Below, one piece after another: positions 41,129-49,439 of a stretch of 49,549 bases of DNA. Origin of the DNA: Acidobacteriota bacterium (GTDB taxonomy: Bacteria > Acidobacteriota > Blastocatellia > RBC074); the NCBI GenBank assembly GCA_022072205.1, contig JAJVID010000106.1, forward strand, positions 1 to 49,549. Reading direction: 5' to 3'. Position 1 is the stretch's first letter; each line of letters opens with the position of its first letter. The notes below the pieces were generated by a model. The model worked only from the letters and a program-made list of their open reading frames with translations, was not told the DNA's origin and searched no databases. The position numbers and the translations under genes were made by a program.

Positions 41129-42427
41129 ATGAAAAAGCAAACTTTTGTGTTCGTTTCTCTGATGGTCATTCTCAGCATGGCGTTGAGCGCCTGCGGAACG
41201 TTGGTCAGTGCCGATACAACTGACTTGAACGCCTCCGGCACGATTGCCTCGCTTGAAGTCAATGTCGCGCCGCAGATTGGCGGCCAGGTTGTTTCGGTCA
41301 GCGTGGAGGAAGGCACGCAGGTAAATGCGGGCGATGAATTATTCCGCCTGGACGACAGCCTATTCAAAGCCCAGCGCGCCCAAGCCGAAGCGGCCATTCA
41401 ACTGGCAGAATCTGCCGTCAGCAGCGCGAAAGCGCAATATGACCTGGTTCTAAACAACGCCCGCCTGCAAGATCAACAAAACCGCGTTTCCAACTGGAAC
41501 GCTTCACAGCCGAGTCAATTCGACTTGCCTGTCTGGTATTTCGACAAAGAAGAAAAATTGGCGTCAGCCAACCTTGAAATAGATGCCGCAAAGACTGGCT
41601 TAGACAAAGAAAAAGCCAATCTTGAAAAAGTGCTAACAAATGTAGCCTCCCAGGAGTTTTTGAACGCTGAAAAGCGCGTGTCAGACGCCCAGGCCGCTTT
41701 TGTCGTCGCAGATCAAGTTCTCAGCCAGGCGAATAGCGCGCAGGAAAATGAGGATTTGCAAAACTTCGCCCAGGATCAATATGACGCGGCGGAGAATGAA
41801 TTAAAGTCTGCTCAAACTGACTATACCCGTTTGTTGACGACGCAGGGAGCCAAAGATGTGCTTGAAGCCCGCGCTCGCGTCAAGGTTGCTCAGGAACGCT
41901 ATGACCGCGCATTGGACTATTACAACTCGTTCCTCAGCGGTGACCAGTCTTTGCAGGTCAAAGCCGCCGAAGCCGGTGTGCAGCAAGCCGAAGCCGCGCT
42001 GGCGCAGGCGCAAGCCGCGCTTGCCACGCTTGACGTTCAAATTGAGAAAACCATCATTCGCGCCCCGATGGATGGTGTCGTCCTGATTCGCAACCTGGAG
42101 ATAGGCGAAACTGTCGCACCTGGTGGTATCGTGATGAGCATTGGTCATCTCCAGGAAGTGGAACTGGTGGTTTATATCCCCGAAACCGAGTACGGCAAAG
42201 TCCGCCTCGGCGATCAGGTATCCATCTCAGTTGATTCCTTTCCAGGTGAGACCTTCATTGGCACGGTTGTGAACATATCCGACAAAGCCGAATTTACCCC
42301 GCGCAACGTGCAGACCGTCGAAGGGCGCCGCGCAACGGTGTATGGTATCAAGATCAGCGTGCCAAACCCCGATCTGAAACTCAAACCCGGCATGCCCGCA
42401 GACGTGACGTTTACAAATACCAAATAG
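41129..42427 (+). CDS. HlyD-family periplasmic adaptor, lipoprotein
   Basis: 432 residues. A lipobox (VILSMALSAC, C22) anchors it outside the membrane. The order is barrel-sandwich half (NVAPQIGGQVVSVSVEEGTQ), a long coiled coil of Ala/Gln-rich heptads (about 80-290), second half (IRAPMDGVVLIRNLEIGETV) and a beta-barrel (VYIPETEYGKVRLGDQVSIS). A lipid-anchored adaptor is unusual for a bacterium without an outer membrane, where it could serve as a substrate-collecting extension. Last gene of the exporter operon. Confidence 0.9.
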   Translation: MKKQTFVFVSLMVILSMALSACGTLVSADTTDLNASGTIASLEVNVAPQIGGQVVSVSVEEGTQVNAGDELFRLDDSLFKAQRAQAEAAIQLAESAVSSAKAQYDLVLNNARLQDQQNRVSNWNASQPSQFDLPVWYFDKEEKLASANLEIDAAKTGLDKEKANLEKVLTNVASQEFLNAEKRVSDAQAAFVVADQVLSQANSAQENEDLQNFAQDQYDAAENELKSAQTDYTRLLTTQGAKDVLEARARVKVAQERYDRALDYYNSFLSGDQSLQVKAAEAGVQQAEAALAQAQAALATLDVQIEKTIIRAPMDGVVLIRNLEIGETVAPGGIVMSIGHLQEVELVVYIPETEYGKVRLGDQVSISVDSFPGETFIGTVVNISDKAEFTPRNVQTVEGRRATVYGIKISVPNPDLKLKPGMPADVTFTNTK

Positions 42428-42448
42428 CATTTGATCGCGAATAACGTT

Positions 42449-42598
42449 ATGGCTTCCCCGCCTCGCTCGCTTTTCCCCTTTCGCCTGCCCCGTTTTATTC
42501 GGCGTATCCATCGCGGGTTCCTGTTCCTGCGCTCATTGCTCGCCATTGCAGTCGACATCATCGTTCTTTACATTCGTAATCGTCTACGCCCGTCGTAG
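42449..42598 (+). CDS. Possible 49-residue basic membrane peptide
   Basis: ATG 42449 to TAG 42598: an Arg-rich N-terminus (RLPRFIRRIHRGF), one hydrophobic stretch (LRSLLAIAVDIIVLYI) and a basic end. No clear ribosome site. It sits in a gene-poor 360-base stretch (42428-42787) and may be chance. Confidence 0.25.
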   Translation: MASPPRSLFPFRLPRFIRRIHRGFLFLRSLLAIAVDIIVLYIRNRLRPS

Positions 42599-42601
42599 TC
42601 C

Positions 42602-42670
42602 AATGCTGACTTGAAACTCAACCCAGGCATACCCGCCAACGTGATCTTTGTGATTGGTCAATACAGTTGA
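42602..42670 (+). pseudogene. Tail fragment of a HlyD-like gene
   Basis: Frame NADLKLNPGIPANVIFVIGQ then YS and stop, parallel to the end of the adaptor just upstream (NPDLKLKPGMPADVTF). A second HlyD gene or a partial tandem duplication once ended here. The following 117 bases up to 42787 hold no feature I recognise. Confidence 0.65.
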
Positions 42671-42787
42671 AATCAGGCCAATGTCCTGCCAGATCTTTCA
42701 AAAACAAGAAATATTATCCGGTAGCGCGACTTGATATAGATCATCGAAACGCACTGCATATACAAAAATTCTTCGAGGTAATGATTA

Positions 42788-43258
42788 ATGCAGTCCCTTC
42801 CTAAACATGGTTCCTGCTTTGTTTGCGGCTCCCCGAATTCGCCAGGAATGGGGGTGGTCTGGTACGCGCTGGATGACAACTCCATCTTTGCCGAAGTCAC
42901 CCTGAACGACGCCCAACAGGGCCCGCCCGGTTTCGCGCACGGCGGCGCCTCCGCCGCTTTGCTGGATGAAGCCATGGGCGCGGCAGTCTGGCTGGCTGGG
43001 TATCGGGTGGCGTCGGTCAATCTCAACATCTCCTATCGTAAACCCGTGCCGCTGGGTCAGCCTTTCAAGGTTACAGCGCGGGTCAACGAGCGGAACGGGA
43101 AAAAGGTCACAGCGGTTGGTGAAATCCGTCTCGCAGACGAAACACTGGCGGTTAGCGGCGACGGGATTTTTGTCGAGGCTCCGCAGTTGTTCACTGGACT
43201 GGGTACAGGCTCAAGGTCCGCGGATGAGGCGATGGAAATCCGTGGAACGGAGAAATAA
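42788..43258 (+). CDS. PaaI-like hotdog thioesterase
   Basis: 156 residues. FCVCGSPNSPGMGVV-like opening (a Cys pair, CFVCGSPNSPGMG), then PGFAHGGASAALLDEAMGAA, the hotdog helix with HGG and the acidic catalytic residue, and VNLNISYRKPVPLGQPFKVT. Hydrolyses acyl-CoA thioesters; the substrate is unknown. Cytosolic, no clear ribosome site. Monocistronic as far as can be seen. Confidence 0.85.
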   Translation: MQSLPKHGSCFVCGSPNSPGMGVVWYALDDNSIFAEVTLNDAQQGPPGFAHGGASAALLDEAMGAAVWLAGYRVASVNLNISYRKPVPLGQPFKVTARVNERNGKKVTAVGEIRLADETLAVSGDGIFVEAPQLFTGLGTGSRSADEAMEIRGTEK

Positions 43259-43312
43259 ACATGCAGTCTGAAAATCTCTGTTGCGACGAAGGAAGATAGG
43301 GATTAGTTAAGT

Positions 43313-43957
43313 GTGAAGAAGAGCATGAACGAATCTGGTATTGGCCCTCCTCGAATCCGCAAAATACAAACATTACTGGGCATACTTTTTCTAGCAGTAA
43401 CAGGCTGGAAAGTGGCAGGTAGTGTGCCAGATCTACCGAAATTTGTTTTGGTCCTTGCGCCGCACACCTCCAACTGGGATCTACCTTTTATCCTGGCAGT
43501 TATGTATGGATTGGGGCTCAAAATTAACTGGTTTGGCAAGAAGGAGCTATTCCCCTGGCCAATTGGAGGCGTTTTCAAACGGCTTGGAGGCATCCCAATT
43601 GACCGTAGTTCTCGCTACAATGTAGTGCAACAAACAGCACAAACGATACGGGAACGTGAGCAAATTGTAATGGGCATTGCACCGGAAGGGACGCGCAGTC
43701 AATCCGGACATTGGAGGACAGGCTTTTACTACATTGCCAATCTTGCGCAAGTGCCTATTGTATTTGGCTACTTGGATTACGCGCGTAAAGTTGGCGGTTT
43801 GGGTCCGGTGATGCATACCACGGGCAATATTGAGGCGGATATGAAGGTAATTCGTGAATTTTATAGCGGCATCACTGCCAAGTATCCACATAAAGTAGGG
43901 GGGATTATTGTCAGTCAGCGCGCATGGCATCAGAACAGCCGGAATGATAATGGGTAG
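43313..43957 (+). CDS. 1-acylglycerol-3-phosphate acyltransferase family protein
   Basis: 214 residues of the PlsC superfamily. HTSNWD (NHxxxxD-type catalytic HX4D), FGKKELFPWPIGGVFKRLGG (acceptor binding) and IAPEGTRSQSGHWRTGFYYI are all present. One hydrophobic N-terminal stretch anchors it to the membrane. GTG 43313 is the likely start; ATG 43325 is an alternative. It overlaps the following gene by 14 bases. It probably acylates lysophosphatidate or a related lipid. Confidence 0.85.
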   Translation: MKKSMNESGIGPPRIRKIQTLLGILFLAVTGWKVAGSVPDLPKFVLVLAPHTSNWDLPFILAVMYGLGLKINWFGKKELFPWPIGGVFKRLGGIPIDRSSRYNVVQQTAQTIREREQIVMGIAPEGTRSQSGHWRTGFYYIANLAQVPIVFGYLDYARKVGGLGPVMHTTGNIEADMKVIREFYSGITAKYPHKVGGIIVSQRAWHQNSRNDNG

Positions 43958-44642
43958 TGAAGGGATGCAATCAAAAAGTCTTTGGTGGGTTGGACTGTTT
44001 GCCGTCGCCATGGCTTACCTGGAATCGGCGGTGGTCGTCTATCTGCGGAAACTCTACGGCATCAGCGACCTCATTCTCAGCGTCCCGCCGTTCGACCCGC
44101 AAATCGGGGCAATCGAACTGGGCAGGGAACTGGCGACGCTGGTCATGCTGCTGACGGTGGGTTGGGCGGCGGGAACGAGATTTCAATCACGCTTGGGATT
44201 TTCCGTCTTCGCCTTTGGCGTGTGGGACATCTTCTATTACATCTGGCTCAGGGTTTTCATCGGCTGGCCGCAAACAGTATTTGACCCCGACCTTCTATTC
44301 CTGTTGCCGCTGCCGTGGTGGGGACCGGTGCTTGCGCCTGTTTTGATTGCCCTGCTGATGGTCATTGTTGGCGCGCTGGCGGTCATTAAAGATGAACATG
44401 GACTGCGTCTCCTCCCGTCATTCATGGATTGGGCTACTCTGGCTGGCGGCATACTGACCGTACTGTATACCTTCATGGCAGACGCTCTTGCCGCCCTGCC
44501 TGCTGATACGCAAACACTCAGCCAATTGCGCCCCTCCGAGTTTAACTGGATTGTTTATGTGGTTGGGCTTGCGCTGTTGGCATTTTTTGTATGGCGTATG
44601 GGCAAACCAGCGCACGTAGAGATAACTCATGGAACAGAGTAA
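43944..44642 (+). CDS. Unrecognised six-helix membrane protein
   Basis: About 232 residues with six predicted helices (for example WWVGLFAVAMAYLESAVVVYL, LATLVMLLTVGWAAG, VFAFGVWDIFYYIWLRVFI, APVLIALLMVIVGALAVI). No family motif that I recognise. ATG 43944 and ATG 43950 are both inside the previous gene; ATG 43965 is also possible. The end overlaps the MFS gene by 14 bases, so the two are coupled and may act together. Confidence 0.65.
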   Translation: MIMGSEGMQSKSLWWVGLFAVAMAYLESAVVVYLRKLYGISDLILSVPPFDPQIGAIELGRELATLVMLLTVGWAAGTRFQSRLGFSVFAFGVWDIFYYIWLRVFIGWPQTVFDPDLLFLLPLPWWGPVLAPVLIALLMVIVGALAVIKDEHGLRLLPSFMDWATLAGGILTVLYTFMADALAALPADTQTLSQLRPSEFNWIVYVVGLALLAFFVWRMGKPAHVEITHGTE

Positions 44643-45837
44643 TAAACTCCGCAAGTTACATCCTAATATTTGGATTGTCACCGCGACATCTCTTCTCATG
44701 GACATCTCTTCGGAGATGATTGTCTATCTCATTCCGTTGTTTCTTTCCAATGTATTGGGTGTGCGCATGGCGTTCATTGGTTTGATTGACGGGGTTGCGG
44801 AGACAACCGCCAGTTTGCTCAAGGTGTATTCAGGCGCGCTGTCCGATAGGCTGGGTCAGCGCAAGTGGCTGGCGGTGATCGGGTATGCCATCTCCGCCCT
44901 TGCCAAACCGTTCCTCTATTTTGCAAACACATGGGGATGGGTGATGGGCGTGCGGTTTGCGGACCGCGTAGGCAAGGGCATTCGCGCCGCGCCGCGCGAC
45001 GCGCTCGTAGCCGCCAGTACGGATGAGAGCAATCGCGGATATGCCTTTGGGTTTCATCGAGCGGGGGATACGGCGGGCGCATTTATAGGCATTGCCATTG
45101 CCGCGCTCATCGTTTGGTTGACACAGGCAGGATCATTGCAGATTACGCGAGCTACATTTCAAACTGCGGTGTTGGCAAGCGTCATTCCCGCCGTGTTGGC
45201 GGTCATTGTTTTAGGGGTGGGCGCAAAAGATTTGGGAGGAGCAGGCGGCAGGTCAGGCGCGAAGCGTTTCTCCTTTAAGGAGTTCGATTCCCGTTTCAAG
45301 AATTTCCTCTTTATTGTGGTCATCTTCACGCTTGGGAATTCATCCGATTCATTTATTATTTTACGCGCGCAGGAACGCGGCTTGAATGTGCTGCAAACAT
45401 TATTCATGTTGATGACATTCACCGCAATCTATACGATTTTATCCAGCAGGTTCGGCGCGCTCTCCGATATAGTGGGACGGCGCAAATTGATCGTCGCTGG
45501 CTGGCTTGTGTATGGGCTGGTCTATCTGGGATTCGCGTTCGCACGGGCGGGCTGGCAAATCTGGTTGATGTTCGGACTGTATGGAATTTACTACGCTGCC
45601 ACAGAAGGCGTTGCTAAAGCGTTCGTCGCCGACCTTGTGCCAGAAGCGCAGCGCGGCGCCGCCTATGGACTCTTTAACGCCGCGATTGGAATTACCGCTC
45701 TCCCCGCCTCGTTTCTTGCGGGACTTTTATGGCAGGGATTTGGTCAATGGCTGGGGTTCGGTCCCTCGGCTCCCTTCCTGTTTGGCGCGGCGCTGGCTTT
45801 GATTGCAAGCGTGTTGTTATGGCGGCGCGTTAAATAA
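44629..45837 (+). CDS. MFS transporter
   Basis: 402 residues and 12 helices. VTATSLLMDISSEMIVYLIP with SNVLGVRMAFIGLIDGVAE and the A motif GALSDRLGQRKWLAVIG are clear, and the second half repeats it as GALSDIVGRRKLIVAGW. The pattern resembles drug/heavy-metal exporters of the MFS (the DISSEM motif group). It is translated from within the preceding membrane protein gene. Substrate unknown. Confidence 0.9.
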   Translation: MEQSNKLRKLHPNIWIVTATSLLMDISSEMIVYLIPLFLSNVLGVRMAFIGLIDGVAETTASLLKVYSGALSDRLGQRKWLAVIGYAISALAKPFLYFANTWGWVMGVRFADRVGKGIRAAPRDALVAASTDESNRGYAFGFHRAGDTAGAFIGIAIAALIVWLTQAGSLQITRATFQTAVLASVIPAVLAVIVLGVGAKDLGGAGGRSGAKRFSFKEFDSRFKNFLFIVVIFTLGNSSDSFIILRAQERGLNVLQTLFMLMTFTAIYTILSSRFGALSDIVGRRKLIVAGWLVYGLVYLGFAFARAGWQIWLMFGLYGIYYAATEGVAKAFVADLVPEAQRGAAYGLFNAAIGITALPASFLAGLLWQGFGQWLGFGPSAPFLFGAALALIASVLLWRRVK

Positions 45838-45908
45838 TTCATCGGTATTGTTTCACCCGTTTAAAAAAGAGCAGAAAAATTTCGCCAATTCACTTTATGG
45901 AGGCTGTT

Positions 45909-46574
45909 TTGAAAATTCGTTATCTTGGTCATTCCTGCGTTGAAATTACCGGCAAGCATCACATATTGATAGATCCCGACTTCACCCGCGACCCTGAACC
46001 GAGTGTGGAATACGTCTGCATTACCCACGCTCACAAAGACCATATTGGACGTGTGGCTGATGTTCCGAATGCAATCGTCCTTGCCTCTGCGGATGTCTGT
46101 GAGATCGCGGCCCACCTCGGGGTCCCGCGTGAACGATTGCATCCAGTCACGCCGGGTGAGCAGGTTGCAAATATCCAAATCCTTGCGGGTTACAGCATGG
46201 TGAACCAACCGCTTTACACATTTTTCTATATGCTATTTCGATGGCGGCGGCCCGACCCCGGCGGTACGCCGCTTTCCTTCCTTGTTCAGGATGAAGCAGA
46301 CTTGTTGCATATTGGCGACGCGCACGAAGCGCCACTTTCCATTCACCCCGATATTCTGTGCCTGCCCTGGCGCACCACGCCCTTTGGCCCCAAACGCTAT
46401 AAGGAGACTCTGATCAAAATGGCAAACCGCTTCGGCGCACGTTACATCCTGCCCATTCATTACGACCTGCCCGGCACCGAAGCCGACCCGCGCGAGATCG
46501 AGGGACGTGTAAACGCCGTTGTGTTGGACGGACATGGCTGGTATGGGTTTCAAAACAAAAAGAAGCTGGAGTAA
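45909..46574 (+). CDS. Metallo-beta-lactamase-fold hydrolase (UlaG/UPF0173-like)
   Basis: About 221 residues. IRYLGHSCVEITGKHHILID, then ITHAHKDHIGRV with the zinc-binding HxHxDH, a later Asp in LLHIGDAHEAP, and RYILPIHYD with a final His. The start is set at TTG 45909 because GGAGG lies 5 bases upstream and MKIRYLGHSC is the usual opening; ATG 45897 is the alternative. It probably acts on a phosphodiester or lactone. It lies 11 bases before the PlsY-like gene. Confidence 0.82.
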   Translation: MKIRYLGHSCVEITGKHHILIDPDFTRDPEPSVEYVCITHAHKDHIGRVADVPNAIVLASADVCEIAAHLGVPRERLHPVTPGEQVANIQILAGYSMVNQPLYTFFYMLFRWRRPDPGGTPLSFLVQDEADLLHIGDAHEAPLSIHPDILCLPWRTTPFGPKRYKETLIKMANRFGARYILPIHYDLPGTEADPREIEGRVNAVVLDGHGWYGFQNKKKLE

Positions 46575-46585
46575 AGGTCTCGATC

Positions 46586-47227
46586 ATGCCAATTCTCATT
46601 TTTCTGGTCTCTTATGTTCTTGGCTCCATTCCCTTTGGGCTGCTTTTGGTCCGTCTGTCAACCGGCGAGGATGTTCGTCGGATCGGAAGCGGACGGACGG
46701 GAACGACGAACGCGCTGCGCGCCGCAGGTCCTGCGATCGCGATCTTGACGCTGCTCCTGGATGTGCTTAAGGGGGCCGGCGCAGTCTGGCTGGCTCGCTG
46801 GCTTTTTCCAGATAACGCCTGGATGGAAATCCTTGCGCCTGTGATGGCCATTTTGGGCCATAACTACTCCATTTTCCTTGCTGAACGCGGCGAAAATGGG
46901 CGATGGCGTTTACGCGGCGGCGCAGGAGGCGCGCCCGCATTGGGCGGCGCGCTGGGTTTATGGCCGGGTAGTGTCCTGGTCTTGCTCCCGTTCATTGTAT
47001 TGATCTATTTTGGCGTGGGGTATGCCTCTGTAACGACGATGACAGTCCCTCTCATTGCGGCCCTCCTATTTGCAGTACGAGCCTGGCAGGGACTCTCCCC
47101 ATGGCCATACGCAATCTATTGCCTGATTGCCGAGGTTTTCCTGCTCTGGGCTTTGCGTCCGAATATCCGCCGCTTGCTCGAAGGCGCTGAGCGCGGCATC
47201 GGCTGGCGCGCCAAGCGTAAAAATTGA
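46586..47227 (+). CDS. plsY: PlsY-like glycerol-3-phosphate acyltransferase
   Basis: 213 residues, about five helices. SYVLGSIPFGLLLVRL opens the family, IGSGRTGTTNALRAAG is the GSGNxGxxN motif variant, and AILGHNYSIFL the third. The expected GGKG reads RLRGGAGGAPALGGALG, i.e. the Lys is missing. This also occurs in some Chloroflexi homologues as far as I recall, so it is probably active but altered. It would acylate glycerol-3-phosphate from acyl-phosphate in phospholipid synthesis. Confidence 0.8.
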   Translation: MPILIFLVSYVLGSIPFGLLLVRLSTGEDVRRIGSGRTGTTNALRAAGPAIAILTLLLDVLKGAGAVWLARWLFPDNAWMEILAPVMAILGHNYSIFLAERGENGRWRLRGGAGGAPALGGALGLWPGSVLVLLPFIVLIYFGVGYASVTTMTVPLIAALLFAVRAWQGLSPWPYAIYCLIAEVFLLWALRPNIRRLLEGAERGIGWRAKRKN

Positions 47228-47254
47228 TATCACTTCACCAAAGGAGAAATAAAC

Positions 47255-48112
47255 ATGAAAAAGCAAAAAGTCGCAATTGTCACCGATGGGGCATCTTCCC
47301 TAACCCCCGCTATGGGAAAGGAATATGGTCTGGATGTCGCGCCTGTTTATGTGACATTCAACGGAGAGACCTATCTGTCTGGCGTCAATCTGGATGCGGC
47401 GGAATTCTACCGCCTGCTGCGCGCCAACAAGAAACTGCCCACTACCGCCCAGCCTACTGCTCAGGATTTCATTGACATCTACACCAAACTGGCGGAAGAT
47501 GTGGATGAGATTGTGACGGTGGTCATTTCCCATCACATGAGCGCCACGCTCCAGTCCGCGTTAATGGCGCAGGAGCAGTTCAAGACCGTTCCCGTCCACG
47601 TAGTGGATTCCGAGTCCGTCACACTTGGTTTGGGGATGATGGCGATTGCCGCCGCGCGCGCCGCCGCACAGGGACAGGACGCGCAGCAGGTCGTCCAACT
47701 ATTGGAGAAAATCAAGCAGTCTATGAACGTGATCTTCACTGTCGAAACGCTTGAATACCTGCAAAAGGGTGGTCGCATTGGCGGCGCAACGGCTTTCCTG
47801 GGATCGGCATTGAGCATCAAACCCATTCTTTATATCAAGAATGGACGCATCGAGCCGTTGGAACGTGTGCGTACGCGCAAGCGCGCGATTGCCCGCCTTC
47901 TGGAATTGGTGGAAGAAAAAGTCGGTGCATCAGAAGCCCATTTCGCCGTTCTGCATTGTGAGGCAGACGTGGAAGCGCGTGAACTTGGGGAACAGGTCAA
48001 GGCGAAATTCAATTGCGCAGAACTGGTGATTGCCGAAGCCGGGCCGGTGATCGGCACGCACGCCGGGCCGGGAACCCTGGGGTTGGGCTTTTACCCTGTA
48101 CCAGGAGTGTGA
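47255..48112 (+). CDS. DegV-family fatty-acid-binding protein
   Basis: 285 residues. VAIVTDGASSLTPAMGKEYG and PTTAQPTAQDFIDIYTKLAE start the DegV fold; SHHMSATLQSALMA and VVDSESVTLGLGMMAIAAAR are diagnostic, as is LEYLQKGGRIGGATAFLGSA. These proteins bind fatty acids (FakB) and feed fatty-acid kinase FakA; no fakA is in the window. It follows the PlsY-like gene, which supports a role in phospholipid supply. The start has AAAGGAGA. The stop overlaps the Sir2 start (TGATG). Confidence 0.9.
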   Translation: MKKQKVAIVTDGASSLTPAMGKEYGLDVAPVYVTFNGETYLSGVNLDAAEFYRLLRANKKLPTTAQPTAQDFIDIYTKLAEDVDEIVTVVISHHMSATLQSALMAQEQFKTVPVHVVDSESVTLGLGMMAIAAARAAAQGQDAQQVVQLLEKIKQSMNVIFTVETLEYLQKGGRIGGATAFLGSALSIKPILYIKNGRIEPLERVRTRKRAIARLLELVEEKVGASEAHFAVLHCEADVEARELGEQVKAKFNCAELVIAEAGPVIGTHAGPGTLGLGFYPVPGV

Positions 48113-48894
48113 TGGCGGAAGCCTCCCTAATCCAGAACGCAACGAAACTACTTGCAGAAAGCCGGGCGGCGGTCGCCTTCACAGGCGCGGGAATATCCAC
48201 GCCGTCCGGCATTCCCGATTTCCGCAGTCCGAAGACAGGTCTGTGGGCGTGCCTGGAGGCTGCCGGAGCGGACGAGACGCAGGCTGGCACCATTCAGGCA
48301 TTCGGACGCGACCCTCGGACCTTCTACGAGCGCATGAAGCCTCTCTTCCAGGATATGATCACTGCCGAACCAAATGCCGCCCACTACGCTTTGGCTGAAC
48401 TGGAAGCCAGGGGAATCATTCAGGCTGTCATTACCCAAAACGCTGACATGCTGCACCAGCGGGCCGGTTCGAAAAACGTCATCGAAGTTCACGGCTCATT
48501 GGCTGAAGCCACATGTATACAGTGTTACAACGTCAAGCCATTTCGTCCTCTACTGGATCAATTTTTATCCGATGGCATCGTTCCGCGCTGCAAAGAATGC
48601 GGGGGAGCAATGAAGCCAAACGTCATCCTGACTGGGGAACAACTGCCAGTTCGGGCAATGCTGGCAGCCCAACAGGCAATCCGTCGTTCTGACATTTTGT
48701 TGGTTGCCGGAACATCCCTGGCAGGAGGGCCTTCTTCGACACTGGTTGATAACGCATATTTGAGAGGCTTAAATCTGGTTATCGTCAACCAATCGCCCAC
48801 TTTGCTAGACCAGGTTGCTGATGTCATTATCCATGCGGATGTGGCGACTGTTCTGCCAGCGATTGTTAAAGCTTTTCAAGGAATACAAAGATGA
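48112..48894 (+). CDS. Sir2-family NAD-dependent protein deacylase
   Basis: 260 residues. AFTGAGISTPSGIPDFRSP (NAD binding, GAGIS and PDFR), VITQNADMLHQRAG, and IEVHGSLAEATCIQC (catalytic His in HGS) are in order. Two CxxC pairs (CIQC and CKEC) bind zinc, then GTSLAGGPSSTLVD and VNQSPT complete the fold. ATG 48112 has AGGAG upstream; an earlier frame start at 48013 would lie inside degV. It removes acyl groups from lysines and overlaps the next gene (ATGA). Confidence 0.93.
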   Translation: MAEASLIQNATKLLAESRAAVAFTGAGISTPSGIPDFRSPKTGLWACLEAAGADETQAGTIQAFGRDPRTFYERMKPLFQDMITAEPNAAHYALAELEARGIIQAVITQNADMLHQRAGSKNVIEVHGSLAEATCIQCYNVKPFRPLLDQFLSDGIVPRCKECGGAMKPNVILTGEQLPVRAMLAAQQAIRRSDILLVAGTSLAGGPSSTLVDNAYLRGLNLVIVNQSPTLLDQVADVIIHADVATVLPAIVKAFQGIQR

Positions 48895-49439
48895 CAGTAA
48901 TGTACACACCCATCTCAAACGAAGCCTTGTATATCTTGGGATGTCTGAGCCATGTGGCGATGACATCCCAGCAGTTGTCCGAATACCGAAAATTCACATC
49001 TAATTTGGAGTGGGCAGAAGTTAATTCTGAAGGAATTTATCGCGAAATACAACGCCTGCAACGTCAGGGTCTGATCAAATGGATTCGCAATCCAGGCGAT
49101 CTCAAACGTATCTATCATATTACGGAAGCAGGCCGCCAGTTTTTGAGGGATTACCTCCTCATCGAAATCAATAGTTTAATGGAACAACAACGAGACTTCA
49201 CACTGGTCGTGAACGCGCTTGACGTCCTGGAAAAAAGTAAACAACGTCAGATTATCAACAGGCGTCGAGTGTTTGTAAATAAAATGATTAGCAGGATAAA
49301 AAAGACGCAGGCTTTATTGGATAAAAGGGAAAAAACCCGCCAACTCTTACTTCAGTATTATCTTTATCGCTTTCAAGGTCAACTCAGGTGGCTGGAGGAT
49401 ATTATCGGCTCACAGGGAGCACAAAATGATCATACATAA
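48891..49439 (+). CDS. PadR-like winged-helix regulator
   Basis: 182 residues. The N-terminal winged helix (about 10-85) has ALYILGCLSHVAMTSQQLSE, IYREIQRLQRQGLIKWIRN, then YHITEAGRQFL, which is the PadR/MarR-like pattern. A charged C-terminal helical region (about 90-180), rich in Lys/Arg/Gln, forms a coiled coil for dimerisation. It overlaps the Sir2 stop by 4 bases and the next start by 14. The target is probably the partial gene that follows. Confidence 0.8.
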   Translation: MTVMYTPISNEALYILGCLSHVAMTSQQLSEYRKFTSNLEWAEVNSEGIYREIQRLQRQGLIKWIRNPGDLKRIYHITEAGRQFLRDYLLIEINSLMEQQRDFTLVVNALDVLEKSKQRQIINRRRVFVNKMISRIKKTQALLDKREKTRQLLLQYYLYRFQGQLRWLEDIIGSQGAQNDHT

